From: Trifolium pratense
Taxonomy: Eukaryota; Streptophyta; Magnoliopsida; Fabales; Fabaceae
Direction of reading: 5' to 3'
Assembly (NCBI RefSeq): GCF_020283565.1
Contig: NC_060060.1
Location: 59,257,257 to 59,321,256 of the forward strand
Length of the DNA stretch: 64,000 nucleotides
Below are positions 1 through 13,089 of the stretch, piece after piece. The translations under genes and the position numbers were made by a program. Each line of letters starts with the position of its first letter. The stretch's first letter is position 1. The notes under the pieces were generated by a model. The model was not told where the DNA came from, ran no database searches, and saw only the letters and a list, made by a program, of their open reading frames with translations.

Positions 1-1016
1 TGTGCACACTTGACATTTTTCCAAACAATTTTAACATTGCTCTGTATGATCCAATGCCAGACTCGGATTTGAATCTGACTTTTTTTTTTTGTTAAATTAA
101 AAATAATCCGTAAATAATTTTTTAACTAAAAAATCCAATTTTTTTTAAAATGAAGCTGAAAATTGAATTTAATACCTCTAGCATATTATTATCCAAACTA
201 CCCCACTACATCAGATTTAATGGCTTATTAAAAAAATCCTTTTCAATCTTATCTACTAGTATATGCAATGCTTTTAGGTATATTAATTTTCCAAATTTTT
301 ATTTATTGATAAGCATTAATTTTCCAAATTTGATACATCTCTTGTTACTTTAAAACTATTTTTATAATACCAAAAAAAAAACAAATTCTATTGACAAAAG
401 AAACTATTTCCTATTGAATAAAAAAAAACTATTTTCTGTTAAAAAAAATAAAATAAAAAAAGCTTTCTATTATAGCCTTTTAATTTCTTAATATTTTTTA
501 TTTAATGAATTTAGTGACCAAACCATAAAACATTTCTCATATTTTTTAATGATTACTCATTTAATAATTTTTTTTACATACCATAAAGTAATATTTAAGA
601 AATCCTCTCACACAATTATTTTACACGGACAACCAAAATAAATTAAAAATTTATCTTATTATACAAACTATTATAAATACACCAAAATAGTCTCACATCA
701 TTTGACAATCGAGATTAATACTAATTTATGTACAACATCCATATCTTTCAAATTATAAAGACACCTTTTCTACGAAGCTTTGACAAGTTAACCCAAAATG
801 GACAATATCTAAAAATGTGAAATTGAGGTCGGATTGGAATAAGAACTAAAATTAATTTTGCCAAGTGAAATTAAAACAACACACACGAATGACTCAAGAT
901 CCGAGTCCAACCAACGTAGGAAACAATTTATTTTCACACATAAATGAATACAGTTGGACCGTGTCGTATTTTAATTTTAATTTTTATAATAATAAATCTT
1001 AATTTTATTTTCTCTC
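1..1016. other. Intergenic, upstream of the kinase gene
   Basis: Very AT-rich sequence with many A and T runs. I see no coding region, RNA gene or clear transposon here. The last few hundred bases must hold the distal promoter of the kinase gene, but I cannot point to a convincing element. Confidence 0.5.
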
Positions 1017-1210
1017 TCTATTACACTTCAAAATTGAATTAATTTATTTGCGTTATTATGTCTTAATTTTTCTTCTTCTTCTTCAGCTGCTACTACTATT
1101 TCTCTCTTTCTCTCTCTACTGATTTTCTCTCTCAATTTCTCCGGCGAACATTTCTTCTTCCTTTGACTTGCACCGATCACAATCCACTGCCGCCGACGAC
1201 TTAGTCAGCC
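1017..1210 (+). promoter_or_regulatory. Pyrimidine-rich 5' leader of the CRK gene
   Basis: Between the AT-rich upstream DNA and the ATG lie repeated TCTC and CTT tracts (about 1011-1140), then a more GC-balanced stretch running into the start codon. Such CT-rich tracts are common in plant core promoters and 5' untranslated leaders. The exact transcription start cannot be read from the sequence. Confidence 0.5.
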
Positions 1211-4200
1211 ATGGGTCATTGCTGCAGCAAAATTGCTGTCGACAACGAAACAATCACCACCGATCACAACCACAAACCACCACCTAATCACGCACCATCA
1301 CCGTTTTCTCAACCTATTTCCACCGTTAGCGATGCTACACCAGGAAGACAAACTCCGGCGACATCTTTCTCCACAAGTCCTTTCAATAGTCCTCTTCCTG
1401 CAGGTGTTATGCCGTCTCCGGCTACCAAGACTCCTGGTAGGAAATTCAGGTGGCCACTTCCTCCACCGTCTCCGGCAAAGCCGATTATGGCGGCTTTGAT
1501 GAGACGGCAAGGGAAGACGAAACCGAAAGATGGACCGATACCGGAGGAACAAGGTGGGGAAGGTGGTGGAGATGGAGAGAGAACGTTGGATAAGAGTTTT
1601 GGATATGGGAAGAATTTTGGGGCCAAATTTGAGCTTGGTAAGGAAGTTGGTCGAGGGCATTTTGGTCATACTTGTTGGGCTAAAGGGAAGAAAGGTGAAC
1701 TTAAGGGAGTATCAGTTGCTGTCAAAATCATTACCAAAGCTAAGGTGAAAATTAGGATCATAAATTTTATATTTTTTATATAAAATTTGGTTTTTGATGA
1801 TGATGATTAATTGAAAAAGTCAATTGTTAAGATAATTTGATGCGTGTTTAGTACTCTAGTCTTGGTCAATGAATTCAAGATCAATTGTTGACTTTTGTGA
1901 GTATTTTGATTTTGATGATTCAATTGAAGTTTGTGATTAGTGTTTGTTTATGTTTTTGGTTTTGAATTTGGTAGCTCAGTTTGGAAGTCAAGTTAACTTC
2001 TTTGGAAAACTATGATACCAAATTTGAATTTTTTCCATGTTTAGTTGATATATTCGGAATCGATACCATTAATAATACATTATGGAAAATGGTAAGGTAG
2101 TATAGTTTTGCAAAGAAGTTCGAAATGGTTATACTTTTATTGGATATGTTAGATGTTGCTTTCCATAGTATTAAGACAACCTTTGTCATTGACATTTTCT
2201 AAATTAATGCTGCTTTAGGTAGTCAATAGCGGCTGCTGTAGAGTAGAGGTGTCACGTAGCATAGCAGCCCCTAGAGGTTATATGAAACCCTACTACGTTG
2301 CACTTTTTAGTAACGGCTGTAGCAGCCAAACAGGTGATGCAACGGTCGTTACAATGAAGCTCCCATAAAAACCCGAACATGCAACTAACTCTGTTTTTTT
2401 TCCCTTCCTTTTTTAGATGTTGATAGCTTTAAAATTGAAGTTTCAATCAAAAGTCAATTGTTAAGATTATTGATGTGTTTTTACTTGGGAGTTTAGGTGG
2501 TATGCATGTTTGGTACTCGGTCAATTCAGGATCAATTGTTGAATTTTGTGAGTATTTTGATGATTGAGATGAATTTCGTGTTACGTTGGTAAGTTTTAGT
2601 GGTAAATGTAATATGTGATTAGAGTTTTCTATTTTTTTTGAATTTGGAAGCTCAATTTAGCAGTCAAGCACTCTTTGAAAAGCTGTGATACCAAATTTGA
2701 ATTTGTTTCAACTTTAGCCCATATATTATGAGTGGATACCATACCAATACGATAATGGAACTTGGTAAGGTAGTAAGTAACCTATGTTATTGGTAATGTT
2801 TTGCAATGAAGTTCCAAATTATTTTATTGGTAACGTTAAATGTTCCTCTCCTGTTTATAGTATTAAATTAACCTTTGTTATTTCCATTTTCTAAGTTAAT
2901 GTTGGTCTCAGTAGTCCATGGTGGCCGCTACAGCAGTGTTGTGTAGCATAGCAGCCCCTAGGGATTATAACTTATACGAAACCCCACTGTGTTGCATTTT
3001 TCAGTAGCAGCTGTTACAATGAAGCTCCCGTAAAAACCCGAACATGCCACTAACTTATAATCAGTCCCTGTGGTTGTTTTTTTTATTATTTATTTTTAAT
3101 AATTTTTTTGGTCTTTTACCCTAAAACTTATTCGATTTAAATTGGGCTTGAATATGGGTAAAAAAGAACTAAGTCACGAATACCAGAATATGTCTTTAAC
3201 TTTACGTATTCTCATATTTTTATATTTTATATGTGTATGGGAATTATTATGATATAAATTTCTCGTATTGTTACATTAAGATGTAACAGCCGTATTACTA
3301 TCCGTTGTACTGCAACACATTTTGGGGGTTGGCCGCTACACTCCACTATCCACCATTACATATATGCTGGTACGATAAAGGAAAATGCCTGAAAACCTGT
3401 TTTTCCAATCAAATTCATAAGTACCGAAAGCCAAACATTACAGGATTAATTATGCCAGATAATGCTTCTTTTAAAAGGGAAACCATCGGGGAAAAATGAT
3501 GTGGCAAAGAAATTTGGTTGCAACTGGTTCTTAATCTCTGGTTGGTTTCTTGGGAGCATCACAATAAATTGTTGAGATTAGGGTGGCAAAAATGTTGGAG
3601 TTACTATGTGACTAGAAAAGCACGGCTCTTAAAAACAGCTTGCCGCAAATACTTTACAAATGCACGGCGAGGTTGCTTACAGTAGACTCCCAAAGGGTCC
3701 AAAAACTAAGAAAAAGGTGAAGTTGTAACATCTATAGCAAGGGCAAGCCATTGCATTTTGTGGCTTTTGTTTAAGTTATTCTGCATGCAGGAATTATGAT
3801 TTTCCAAAAGTTTTTTTTTGGTTCTATTAATGGGCAATTGTTTGCGTAGTGAAGCTCATTGGTCATATCCCCTTTTACCGGTACAAGGATGGATGAAACC
3901 GTTCAAGTTACTAGTTTTTTATTTGACAAAAGCTGTTTCAGGCATCTGGTTAGATCATTAGTAATCATATTGGTGTTTAGTTGTACACTGAAGAATGCAT
4001 ATACCGAACCTGGGTATTTGTTATTGTTTTTCATGTGCATTATGAACTGAATTGGAGTGCAGCATATATGCTCAATAACAAAAAGTAAGAGGAAAATTGA
4101 GATCACGGAGCATGGGAATAAACAGCACCTTTCTTATTGACGATTGATGAAAATTACCAGAATTATACCTTTATTGCCAGTCCTATAGGCATAAGACAAT

Positions 4201-7200
4201 TTAGAGCTTTCATTTTAGCTACTTGGCCTCTGGTGGGTGATGTTTCTAGGAAGAGCATGAGAAAAAGCTGAACCTATACTCCTGCAACTTTTAATTATTC
4301 TCTAAACAATCAAATTGGAGTCTGAGAGTAAATTTTAATTTGGGACGGGGAAATTGCATATTGTGATGCTATGGTTGTTGCTTCTGTTTTTTCATGACAT
4401 AGATCAACATTAATTGAGCTTTGATTTTCACCTTTTTTTTTTATCTCGCATTGCAATTTTTGCTTGCAGATGTTTATTGCGATTAACTGATTTTTGTATG
4501 GCAGATGACTTCGGCAATAGCAATTGAAGATGTGAGGAGGGAGGTGAAAATGTTGAAGGCCTTATCTGGACATAGGAATTTGGTCAAGTTTTATGATGCA
4601 TTTGAGGATGCGAACAACGTCTACATTGTGATGGAGTATGTATAGAAACAATTATATCTGAAAATTTCTTTCAGTCTTGATAGGATTTTATTCATATTTT
4701 GATCTACTGGTAAATTGTGTTCTCATGAAGTTATTGGGTAAAAAAGGACTTGATCATAAGTACATGTTTTCAATAATGTTAATAATATGAGCAGATTTTG
4801 TAGCTGTGTAGTACATACAACTTTTAAATTATTCATTTATCCCGAATTAATGAGATATTCTTGTTGTTGTCAGGTTGTGCGAGGGCGGAGAATTACTGGA
4901 CAGAATTCTAGATAGGTAAAACCTAAAGATTGTTTTTTATTTACTATCTGTTACTTTGTTGTCCCTCCATACTTTTCTTGCAAAAGTTCGATCTTTAAAT
5001 AACATGATTGTAATTGGAGTCATTTGATGTTAATTATTTATGAAGAGGTGGAAGATACCCAGAGGATGATGCCAAAGTTATTCTTCTACAAATTCTGAAT
5101 GTAGTTGCCTTTTGTCATCTTCAGGGAGTTGTTCATCGCGATCTAAAACCAGAGGTATATGGCACTGTGAAGTTTGAACTACTTATGTTACTTGGTCACA
5201 CCTTTCAGTGCACATGGAATTTTGTTTGTATCATTACTTCTCGTATTTATAACTTGTAATCCTAATGCTTTACCTACATTGCAGAATTTTCTTTTTGTCT
5301 CAAAAGATGAGGATGCTGTTTTGAAAGTTATTGACTTTGGTCTATCTGATTTTGTTAGGCCAGGTAATATGATTGAATCGACCTTGCTATATTCAGTATC
5401 TAATTGTATAATAAATCATATCCTAGATTCCTAGTTACTAACTTTCTTGTATTTAAGTTTCTTCCTAGTTTTAGCTTCGGCATATTGAATTCACACATTC
5501 AAATTGCCGGATAAAATATCATATGTTTTATGCCATATGGTCTGACACTTTCAGATTTTTTGGGATATCCACACAGCTGTACAATGGAAAAATTGTGATA
5601 TTTTACCATGTATCACAATTTCATCAGTCTTTAATTTTGAAATGGACATCTATATCCATGATTGAAATAATTGCAGTAGTTTTGTTGTGAAATTAAGAAC
5701 TCAACACGCTTAAAACTTTTTAATATTTTCCATCTGCTTGAAATATCTGATACTACCGAATCGTTGATATGATATCTTTAAATACCTTTTAAAAACCACT
5801 TTCTAAATGGCGTTTTCTTGTGGATATTTCATTATTTTTGTACAATATTTTGTTTTTTTCTTTTCTATTTAAGTTATCTGTGGAAACAAAATTGAGATTA
5901 TATAAACAGAGATGCTATTAGTACCTGTAATGATTGTTGTCTTGCAAAGAAACTAGGGGAATATTCATTAGAAAACTTTTTAATATCTGTATTAGTCTAT
6001 ATTAGTAATGAAGTAATGTTATTTTCTACTAGTCAAATACATCCATTTGCTTGTCAAATGCTTTTTCACTAATTTACTGATTTAGATGAATTTGAGGACT
6101 TGCATTAATGCCTTATGATCATTGCCGTTCTTCAATTGATTTTTGCACTGATAGCACTGACTTCTTATAAACATGCAGATCAACGCCTCAATGATATTGT
6201 TGGTAGTGCCTACTATGTTGCACCTGAAGTGCTCCATAGATCGTATAGTGTTGAAGGAGACTTATGGAGTATTGGAGTTATAACTTACATATTGTTATGT
6301 GGAAGTAGGCCGTTTTGGGCACGGTCTGAATCAGGAATCTTCCGGTCTGTGTTAAGAGCAAATCCTAACTTTGATGATTCACCTTGGCCATCAATATCAC
6401 CAGAAGCTAAAGACTTCGTGAAGAGACTTTTGAACAAAGACCACAGAAAAAGAATGACTGCTGCTCAAGCTTTATGTATGTTTTGCTTAGACCATGCTTA
6501 ACTGAATGGTTAATTGTTTGTATTGAAATTTCTACGACACGCAAACACTCCTAAATATTATTCTGTGATTTTTAATACTGAAATTACCTCAATATGTGCA
6601 GCTCACCCGTGGTTGAGAGATGAAAAAAATGCCATTCCTTTAGATATTTTGATTTACAAGTTAGTCAAGTCATATGTGCGTGCCTCACCTTTGAAGCGTG
6701 CAGCGTTGAAGGTAGTCACCTGTTATACCATTAGTAGAAATGCGTCTTTTGTCTGACAATGGAAGAAGAGTAATGTTTTCTGTTTTCTGTTTTCTTTTTC
6801 TTTATATCAATGCAGGCTCTCTCAAAAGCATTGCCAGATGAAGAGCTTACCTACCTTAGAGCACAATTTAGCCTCTTGGAACCTAGAGATGGTTTTGTTT
6901 CACTCGAGAATTTCACAGTTGTAAGTGCACGATTTTTGCAAATTTATGTCCTCTATTACATGAAGTATTAAAGTATTAAACACATGCAATATTATTATCT
7001 GTTAACCCTATTTAGTGTAAATATGCTATGCTCATCTACTAGATTTGTTAAATTAGTCTTTTATGGTTTAAACTTTGTAGTCGGTCTATTTGCTATTCCC
7101 CCCCCCCCCCCCCCTATCTCTAAACCGAAATTAATAAAATTATAATAAATTCAGGCTCTAATGAAAAATGCAACTGATGCCATGAAGGAAGCAAGGGTCC

Positions 7201-8009
7201 CTGACATTCTAAATTTGGTAAGTCATATTTGTTGTGATTAGATGTTTTTGTTTTTCTTCCAACTTCATCCATTTTCTCAAAAAATTGTGTACCATGTCGT
7301 GATTGATTCATATGATAATAAACTGAAAACAAGCAGTTGCATAATATTGAGGGGCACTGTGATATTGAGTTAAATGATGTATATAACCTTTAAGTCCGGC
7401 TCATTTTCTCGACAACGGTAATTAATGAAAATAGGAAGTAACTATAATTTGTTTATACTTTATAGTGAAAATGTTCAGACGGTATCAGTACCACCATGAT
7501 CATATTGTAGTTATTTGTTATTTTTCTTAAGGAAATGTATTTATTTTTTCCTTCGAATGCAAATATAGTATGAAATATCTGAAATGCATGTTTCTTGAAA
7601 TAAGATGGATCCGCTCTCCTATAAAAGATTGGACTTCGAAGAGTTTTGCGCTGCTGCAATAAGTGTATACCAGCTGGAAGTTCATCCAGATTGGGATAAA
7701 ATTGCCACCGCAGCTTTTGATTATTTTGACGAGGAAGGGAACCGTGTCATTTCACTCGAGGAGTTGGCACAGGTTTGCACATTCATTCCAATAGCGCCTA
7801 CTTTTGTTAATTTTGTTTTAAAAGCTACGAAATAGCCTATACTTAACACTCTGGTATATTGTGTTCTTCAGGAGATGAATTTGGGGCCTTCTGCTTACTC
7901 TTTAATGGGTGATTGGATCAGAAAATCCGATGGAAAACTCAGTTTGGTCGGATATACGAAGTATTTGCATGGAGTCACAATTCGTAGTTCAAATACAAGA
8001 CACAGATAG
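1211..8009 (+). CDS. CDPK-related protein kinase (CRK family), 11 exons
   Basis: Ser/Thr kinase of the CDPK-related (CRK) class. Exons deduced from GT-AG borders and reading frame: 1211-1744, 4505-4635, 4874-4915, 5046-5154, 5285-5363, 6179-6475, 6602-6711, 6816-6920, 7155-7217, 7605-7772, 7872-8009. They total 1776 nt (591 aa), normal for the family. The N terminus MGHCCSK offers Gly2 for myristoylation and Cys4/Cys5 for palmitoylation, so plasma-membrane attachment is expected. A Pro/Ser-rich variable region precedes the kinase domain. Visible kinase motifs are the glycine loop GRGHFG (147-152), ATP lysine K172, HRDLKPEN with catalytic D268, DFG at D289 and the APE motif at 313-315 (VAPEV). 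The C-terminal part has the degenerate EF-hand-like repeats of CRKs ([30 protein letters not shown]), which usually lack proper calcium ligands. No break or missing catalytic residue is seen. Class is certain; the individual paralogue is not assigned. Confidence 0.95.
1815..3057 (+). repeat. Diverged tandem duplication inside CRK intron 1
   Basis: Two copies of roughly 600 bp lie head to tail, about 1815-2392 and 2441-3057. Shared landmarks in order: AGTCAATTGTTAAGAT; GATCAATTGTTGA; a GATACCAAATTTGAATTT block; GCATAGCAGCCCCTAG; AATGAAGCTCCC followed by TAAAAACCCGAACATG. The copies differ by many substitutions and indels, so the duplication is old. The GC-richer part (around 2215-2290 and 2915-2965) looks transposon-derived. 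Confidence 0.75.
7098..7114 (+). repeat. Poly-C homopolymer in CRK intron 8
   Basis: A run of 17 consecutive C between exon 8 and exon 9, about 40 bases before the exon 9 acceptor. Length is likely polymorphic and hard to sequence accurately. Confidence 0.9.
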
Positions 8010-10373
8010 CTATGATGATTAAAAGGAGATGTTATTATATTTATTGAAATTAGTTTGTGTTCTTTTCTTTTTAAATTTGAATTGAAATATTTTCTTTTTG
8101 AATTGAAAGGAAAATGGTACAAAGGGTCTATAAGCAAATATTTTTTGGGGACTTTGGGGATTGTATTGTATCAGTATCAGTATCATGATGGAAAAGTAGA
8201 GGTAGCTAACATATTGTTTTGTTCCTCATGTGATATTTGTGGTGCAAAGTAAAAATTCTCTCATTTTACTTGTGAGCATAAATGCAACTTGCTTTCTTAT
8301 AAGATTTTATGTGAAGATTAAAGACTCTTCTATTTGAGTCAACTTTATCATACGCCACCAAATGTAGCACTTTGTTTTGTTTCACAAGAATATTGTGGTA
8401 GATAAATGCGGTAGTTAAGACTTAAAATAGGCCATGTTGTTACATAACTTAAGGAATTATTTGTATTTGGTCTATAGATCCATGTTTAAAATGATAGATT
8501 ATTCTTTGTAGGACTGGTCAAAATTCAAAAGAAAAGAGACGCGCTTATATTATGCTTTTCTAGCTCATATGAAAAGAGAGAATATGTTGTGACTTGTGAC
8601 ATAAGTGGTGTGAGGATGATTGGGTCTCTCTCTCCCCACTTAATCATTTGGTTCAAAAGTTTGATTATAATTTGTCAAAAAAAAAAATGTTTGATTATAA
8701 TTGGAGCCTCTGTAAAATTGAAGCAGAAAAAATATTTTTCATAATTGAGAGAACGATATTGAAGTAAACAATAAGTCGATTATTGTAAACCGAGGAGTAC
8801 TAAATATAAACAAAAATAATCAATTCCACACACACAAAAACGTTAGTTAACATAATATAATTTTCTAAATATAATAACAAAAATATAATTGTATTTTCTA
8901 AATTATCATTTGTCATTATTTAATTTTCTATAAAAATTTGTTTCATTTGAACATCAATTAATGAATTAAATGCTTTTTTTTTTTCCTTTTTGGAAGAATA
9001 AATTTAGTTGATCTTGAGTGATAAGAATTGGTGGCCCGCGTAAGCAGTGAGTTAAAGTTAAAGTTGGTAGAGTACCTACAAACACTTTGATGCTCACCTC
9101 TTTATAAGAATGTGAAACGAAAGGTTTTCAGTTGCGTATCGTGTGAGGTGTTGGAAGTGAACCCCTTACTTACATAGAGGGACGAGTAGTCGCGAGACAT
9201 CATATCATATCATTAAAGTGTGGCTATAACGGACAGTGCCCTTCAACATTGTGCTCGAAATGAACATTAAGGTTGCAGAGACATTAAGGGTGTTCTTCAA
9301 CATTTGTGACTCTTGATGTGAAGATATCTTGGAAGATGTTTTCTCTTCTGACCCCCCGCGATTCTTTTATATCTCCCAATATTCCAATTTTGCCCTTGAT
9401 TCGCAGAAACCGAATTTTTTCTAGTGTAAATTCAGAGTAAATTTTGGTTTTTAGAAACCGAAATTTGTTTTCAAGGCAAAAAAAAATTTCGGTTTCTACA
9501 AACCGAATATTTTTGCAAGGGCAAAACTGAAAATTCAGGCGGTATAAAAGAAACACGGGTGTCGGAAGAGAAAACATCATCTTGGAATGGGTCTATCGGG
9601 CCTATGTATTTCTGGGCCGGACAGAGGAAGCGAGCATGGACCTCGGCCCATTCTAGCATAATATGGAAGTTAGTTGACATTTTTTTAATTAGTTTTTCAG
9701 TTAGTTGACATTTTATTATTTATTATATTAATAATTAAGTTGACATTTTTGAATTGAATGTATCAAACATGATTTGTGTTCTGACAAAATAACAAAAATG
9801 ATTTGTACGTTTTCTTTGTATATTCTAGACTCCAATATTATGGAGGAAGAAACTAATAGTTAAATCCAATAATATTGACATGGTTTCCTTTAACAAAAAA
9901 AGGTATTGACATTATATTTGTCCCAGAAGTAACGTTGAATCACATTGCATTTTTTCATTTGAAAGTTAAAAGCTTAAAACACCAATTCAGCTTTGTCAAT
10001 GTCATCAAAATTAGCGTGTCAAAAAAAAAACGTCATCAATATTATTACTAGTATAAAAGTTTGAATGGGTCTGAGTTTGTGATGAAAAATACGTTACGTT
10101 GAGATTAATTAAATAAACAAAATGGTCTGCAGAACGTGCCGGGTTAGTTGTCAAACGCTGGATTAATTGCCGAAACAAGTAAAAAGCTGCTGTTTAGTGA
10201 AGGCACGATTCATATTGGAATTGGACTACTATGTATGTATGAATGAAGACTCTCTCAACAAACATAAAAATATTAGAATACTTCTTTTCTAATAATAGTT
10301 TCTCATGGATAGTTATGAACTTTTTGTTTTATTTTATCAAATAAAATAAAATAGATTTTAATTTTAGTAAATT
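8010..10373. other. CRK 3' UTR and intergenic DNA
   Basis: The first 200-300 bases after the stop are presumably the CRK 3' untranslated region. The remainder is AT-rich. Around 9350-9560 there is a short imperfect foldback built on repeated AAACCGAA/TTCGGTTT motifs, probably an eroded MITE. No coding exon or RNA gene was recognised. Confidence 0.5.
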
Positions 10374-10545
10374 CTCCTGTACATATTATGTGGATTTGTA
10401 CCAGTACATTTGTTGAGATGGATGATTCTGATTGGTTTACAAATAATATTTATTAATTTTTCTATATTAAATATTATTTGTGAATAAATCACAATCATCT
10501 ACATAAACCGTGTACCGGTACATATACACAATATGTGTACTGGAG
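10374..10545. mobile_element. Inverted-repeat MITE
   Basis: Imperfect palindrome of about 170 bp. The left end CTCCTGTACATATTATGTG matches the reverse complement of the right end CACAATATGTGTACTGGAG with few mismatches. The inner arms also pair (CAAATAATATTTA with AATATTATTTG). No coding capacity. Superfamily not assigned. Confidence 0.6.
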
Positions 10546-11089
10546 TGTTCGCCGTAAATTATATCTATCCCATGAAGTTAGTTCTTTGCTATCTTTTAAA
10601 ATATGAGAGATGATTTGTTTAAAAAAAAAATATGAGAGATGATTGTACCAAAAATAAAATAAAATGAGAGCTGATAGTTAGAAATTAACTTGCTAGGTTG
10701 AGAATAATTTAGAGGTAATTTATTACAACCTGCGGTTGTTAATATAAGCTAAATACAATGGGGATAATTTTAGACCCTTATAGCACGGGTCGTAACGTTA
10801 CGACGATATTTTTTTAAGTTATAGTTTGGTAATCAAAATTGGAAGCAGATGTTTTTAAAATTTAGATGTAGTTAATAAGTATTTAGAATTTTGTTGGAAA
10901 TATGCAGACAATATTTTTTGCAAAGTGTTAATTATGAATTTTGATTGGTTTTAAAGGTAAAAATAGTTATATGGTGTAAAATTGTGAAAAAACATAAAAT
11001 TCACTTTGAACATGTACCTAAAAGACATAAGATTTTAAATAGTTACATAATTTTTGTTAACCAAAAGAACATTGGAAAACAAAGTAAGA

Positions 11090-11880
11090 ACTTATCCCGC
11101 ATAAAATAAGTTTTTTGAAATTTTTATAAGTTAGAATTTGTCAATTTTTATCAGTTAGAATTTGTCAATTCAATTTTTATAAGTTATTCACTTTGAACTT
11201 GTCTCACATTTAATAAATATTTCTCAACTTTTATCAGTTAAAATTTATCTTGTACAGATAGTTAATTTGGAATATATAAGTTAGAACTTATCCCGTATAA
11301 AATAAGTTTTTTGAAATTTTTATAATTTAGAACTTGTCTCGCATATGATAATTATTTTGAAATTTTTATAAGTTAGAATTTGTCCCGTATATGATAATTA
11401 ATTTGAAATTTATATAAGTTAGAACTTATCCCGTATAAAAGTTTTTTTTTTTTTGAAATTTTTATAATTTAGAACTTGTCTCACGTTTGATAATTATATT
11501 AAAAATTTTATCAGTTAGAAATTGTCTCGTATATGATAGTTATTTGAAATTTATATAAGTTAGAACTTATTTCTAATAAGATAGTTTTTTTTTTAAAAAA
11601 AATTGTAATTGGTTAGAACTTTCTCACATTTGATAATTATTTTAAAATTTTTATCAATTAGAATTTGTCCCATATATATATATATCATAGTTTGTTTGAA
11701 ATTTATATAAGTTAGAACTTATCCCGTATAAAATAGTTTTAATTTTTTTTATTAGTTATAACTTGTGTCACATGTGATAATTATTTTGAATTTTTGATCG
11801 GTGATAATTTATTCCGTATACGATAATATATTGTTTTGACAAAATCCGTATACGATAGTTAAAATTTATCCGGTGTATAT
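11090..11880. repeat. Higher-order minisatellite
   Basis: About 0.8 kb built from degenerate units of roughly 45-50 bp around the core AAGTTAGAACTTRTCCCGTAT. Three subunit types alternate: one with TTATCCCGTATAAAA, one with CTTGTCTCACATTTGATAAT, one with TTTGTCCCGTATATGATA. The first type recurs at about 11281, 11419, 11560 and 11712, so a three-subunit block of about 140-150 bp repeats about four times. See findings. Confidence 0.75.
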
Positions 11881-12346
11881 AGAATTTTGAATAAGTGATG
11901 AGGGGGGGAAAATTTGAATTTGAAATTTGATGAGACATTGAGAGAAGCAAAAAGATGTCACACGTGTTTGTGGCTTAGATGACTTAGTTTGATTCAAACT
12001 AAAAAAGACATAAATAGCTCAGTGGCTTGGTTACAATGTAAAATCTGGTTTGATAAAACATTTTTCCACTCACAAATGTCCCACATAGCTCATATGACTT
12101 GGTTTCATTTGAAAATGAGTGTACTTTTAGTTCAATCATCAAATTTTTGGACATCAATTACCCTTACTTTGGGCACATGGCAGCACCTTAAGCAATGATA
12201 GTTTAAACTTATCAAGAACAAATAATTTTCTTATATAGATTAGATATTTAGCCATTATAAGTTAAATATATTAGTTAGTGAATATATTAAAAAGTAATTT
12301 TTTTTATATTAAATATAAGAGGAAGTATATTTCTTTAGTTCAAGCA

Positions 12347-12394
12347 TCACATATGGAATATATATAGTGCTCACATATGGAATATATATAGTGC
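12347..12394 (+). repeat. Exact 24-bp tandem duplication
   Basis: The 24-bp unit beginning TCACATATGGAATATATATA occurs twice with no spacer (12347-12370 and 12371-12394). It lies in otherwise plain AT-rich intergenic DNA. Confidence 0.9.
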
Positions 12395-12684
12395 TTATCA
12401 AAAAGAAAAAAAGGGCAGAGAGTAATTATTTAGAAGGTTCATTAAATTTTATTTTAATTATAGAAAATTCTCACTGGTTTATTTATTTTTGTCTTATGAT
12501 GTAGAGGTGTTGAAATTTCTCGCTTAAGTCCTTAATTAGTTGCAGTTTTTCTAGAATTGGGTATACATATCAATGTTTGCAGGCGGATCCATTTTACCCA
12601 TAATTTGTGCGGATTTATGATTTTTTTTTTGTCCATTTATATTTTGTTTGTGTGAGTGTTATACTATTAAAATCATGGATTAAT

Positions 12685-12841
12685 GAATTCTCTCAAGTGT
12701 GATTTATATTTGAGAGAATAAAGTGTAATCTAACACCATCTAAATTCATTTTCTCTAAATTTTTATATGTTTCTCTCTCTTGATCAATGGTAACAAACCA
12801 CACTTTATTCTCTCAAGTGTAAATTACACTTGAGAGAATCC
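12685..12841. mobile_element. MITE with 42-bp terminal inverted repeats
   Basis: Arms 12685-12726 and 12800-12841 are near-perfect reverse complements, each containing TTCTCTCAAGTGT and its complement twice. The loop is about 70 bp of T-rich DNA. Non-coding, short and foldback-shaped, as expected of a non-autonomous DNA transposon. I could not fix the target duplication. Confidence 0.65.
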
Positions 12842-12939
12842 ATTCCCGGATTAGACTGATTAAATCTGCGGGTTCGTGGGTTAGCCCACTTAGTTCGTAT
12901 ACCCATATGTGCGTGTGGAAATGCTAATGCACACCTATT

Positions 12940-13080
12940 TTTTTTTCACCACCAGTTTAATCTGGTTCGAGGTGTATCAAATGGTTTCATCCCCTCCCGA
13001 TCGCAGTTGTGAGGATCGAACCATGATCCTCCCTACCAAGTTCAGCGTCAATCACCACTGAACCAACTAACGATTGGTTT
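12940..13080 (-). mobile_element. tRNA-derived SINE with target-site duplication
   Basis: Read on the - strand, the element starts with a tRNA-like head. An A-box-like TTAGTTGGTTCAGTGGT (about 13055-13071) is followed by a B box GGTTCGATCC (13013-13022), the two parts of an internal RNA polymerase III promoter. It ends in an A-rich tail (the T run at 12938-12946 on +). The 9-bp direct repeat ACACCTATT flanks it at 12931-12939 and 13081-13089. A second copy of the same family is at 31277-31438. Confidence 0.8.
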
Positions 13081-13089
13081 ACACCTATT

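Noticed and set aside
1211..1783. Single-exon 190-aa protein ending in [10 protein letters not shown]
   Set aside because: The frame runs into intron 1. The donor after codon 178 joins in frame to the kinase exons, so the tail is intronic.
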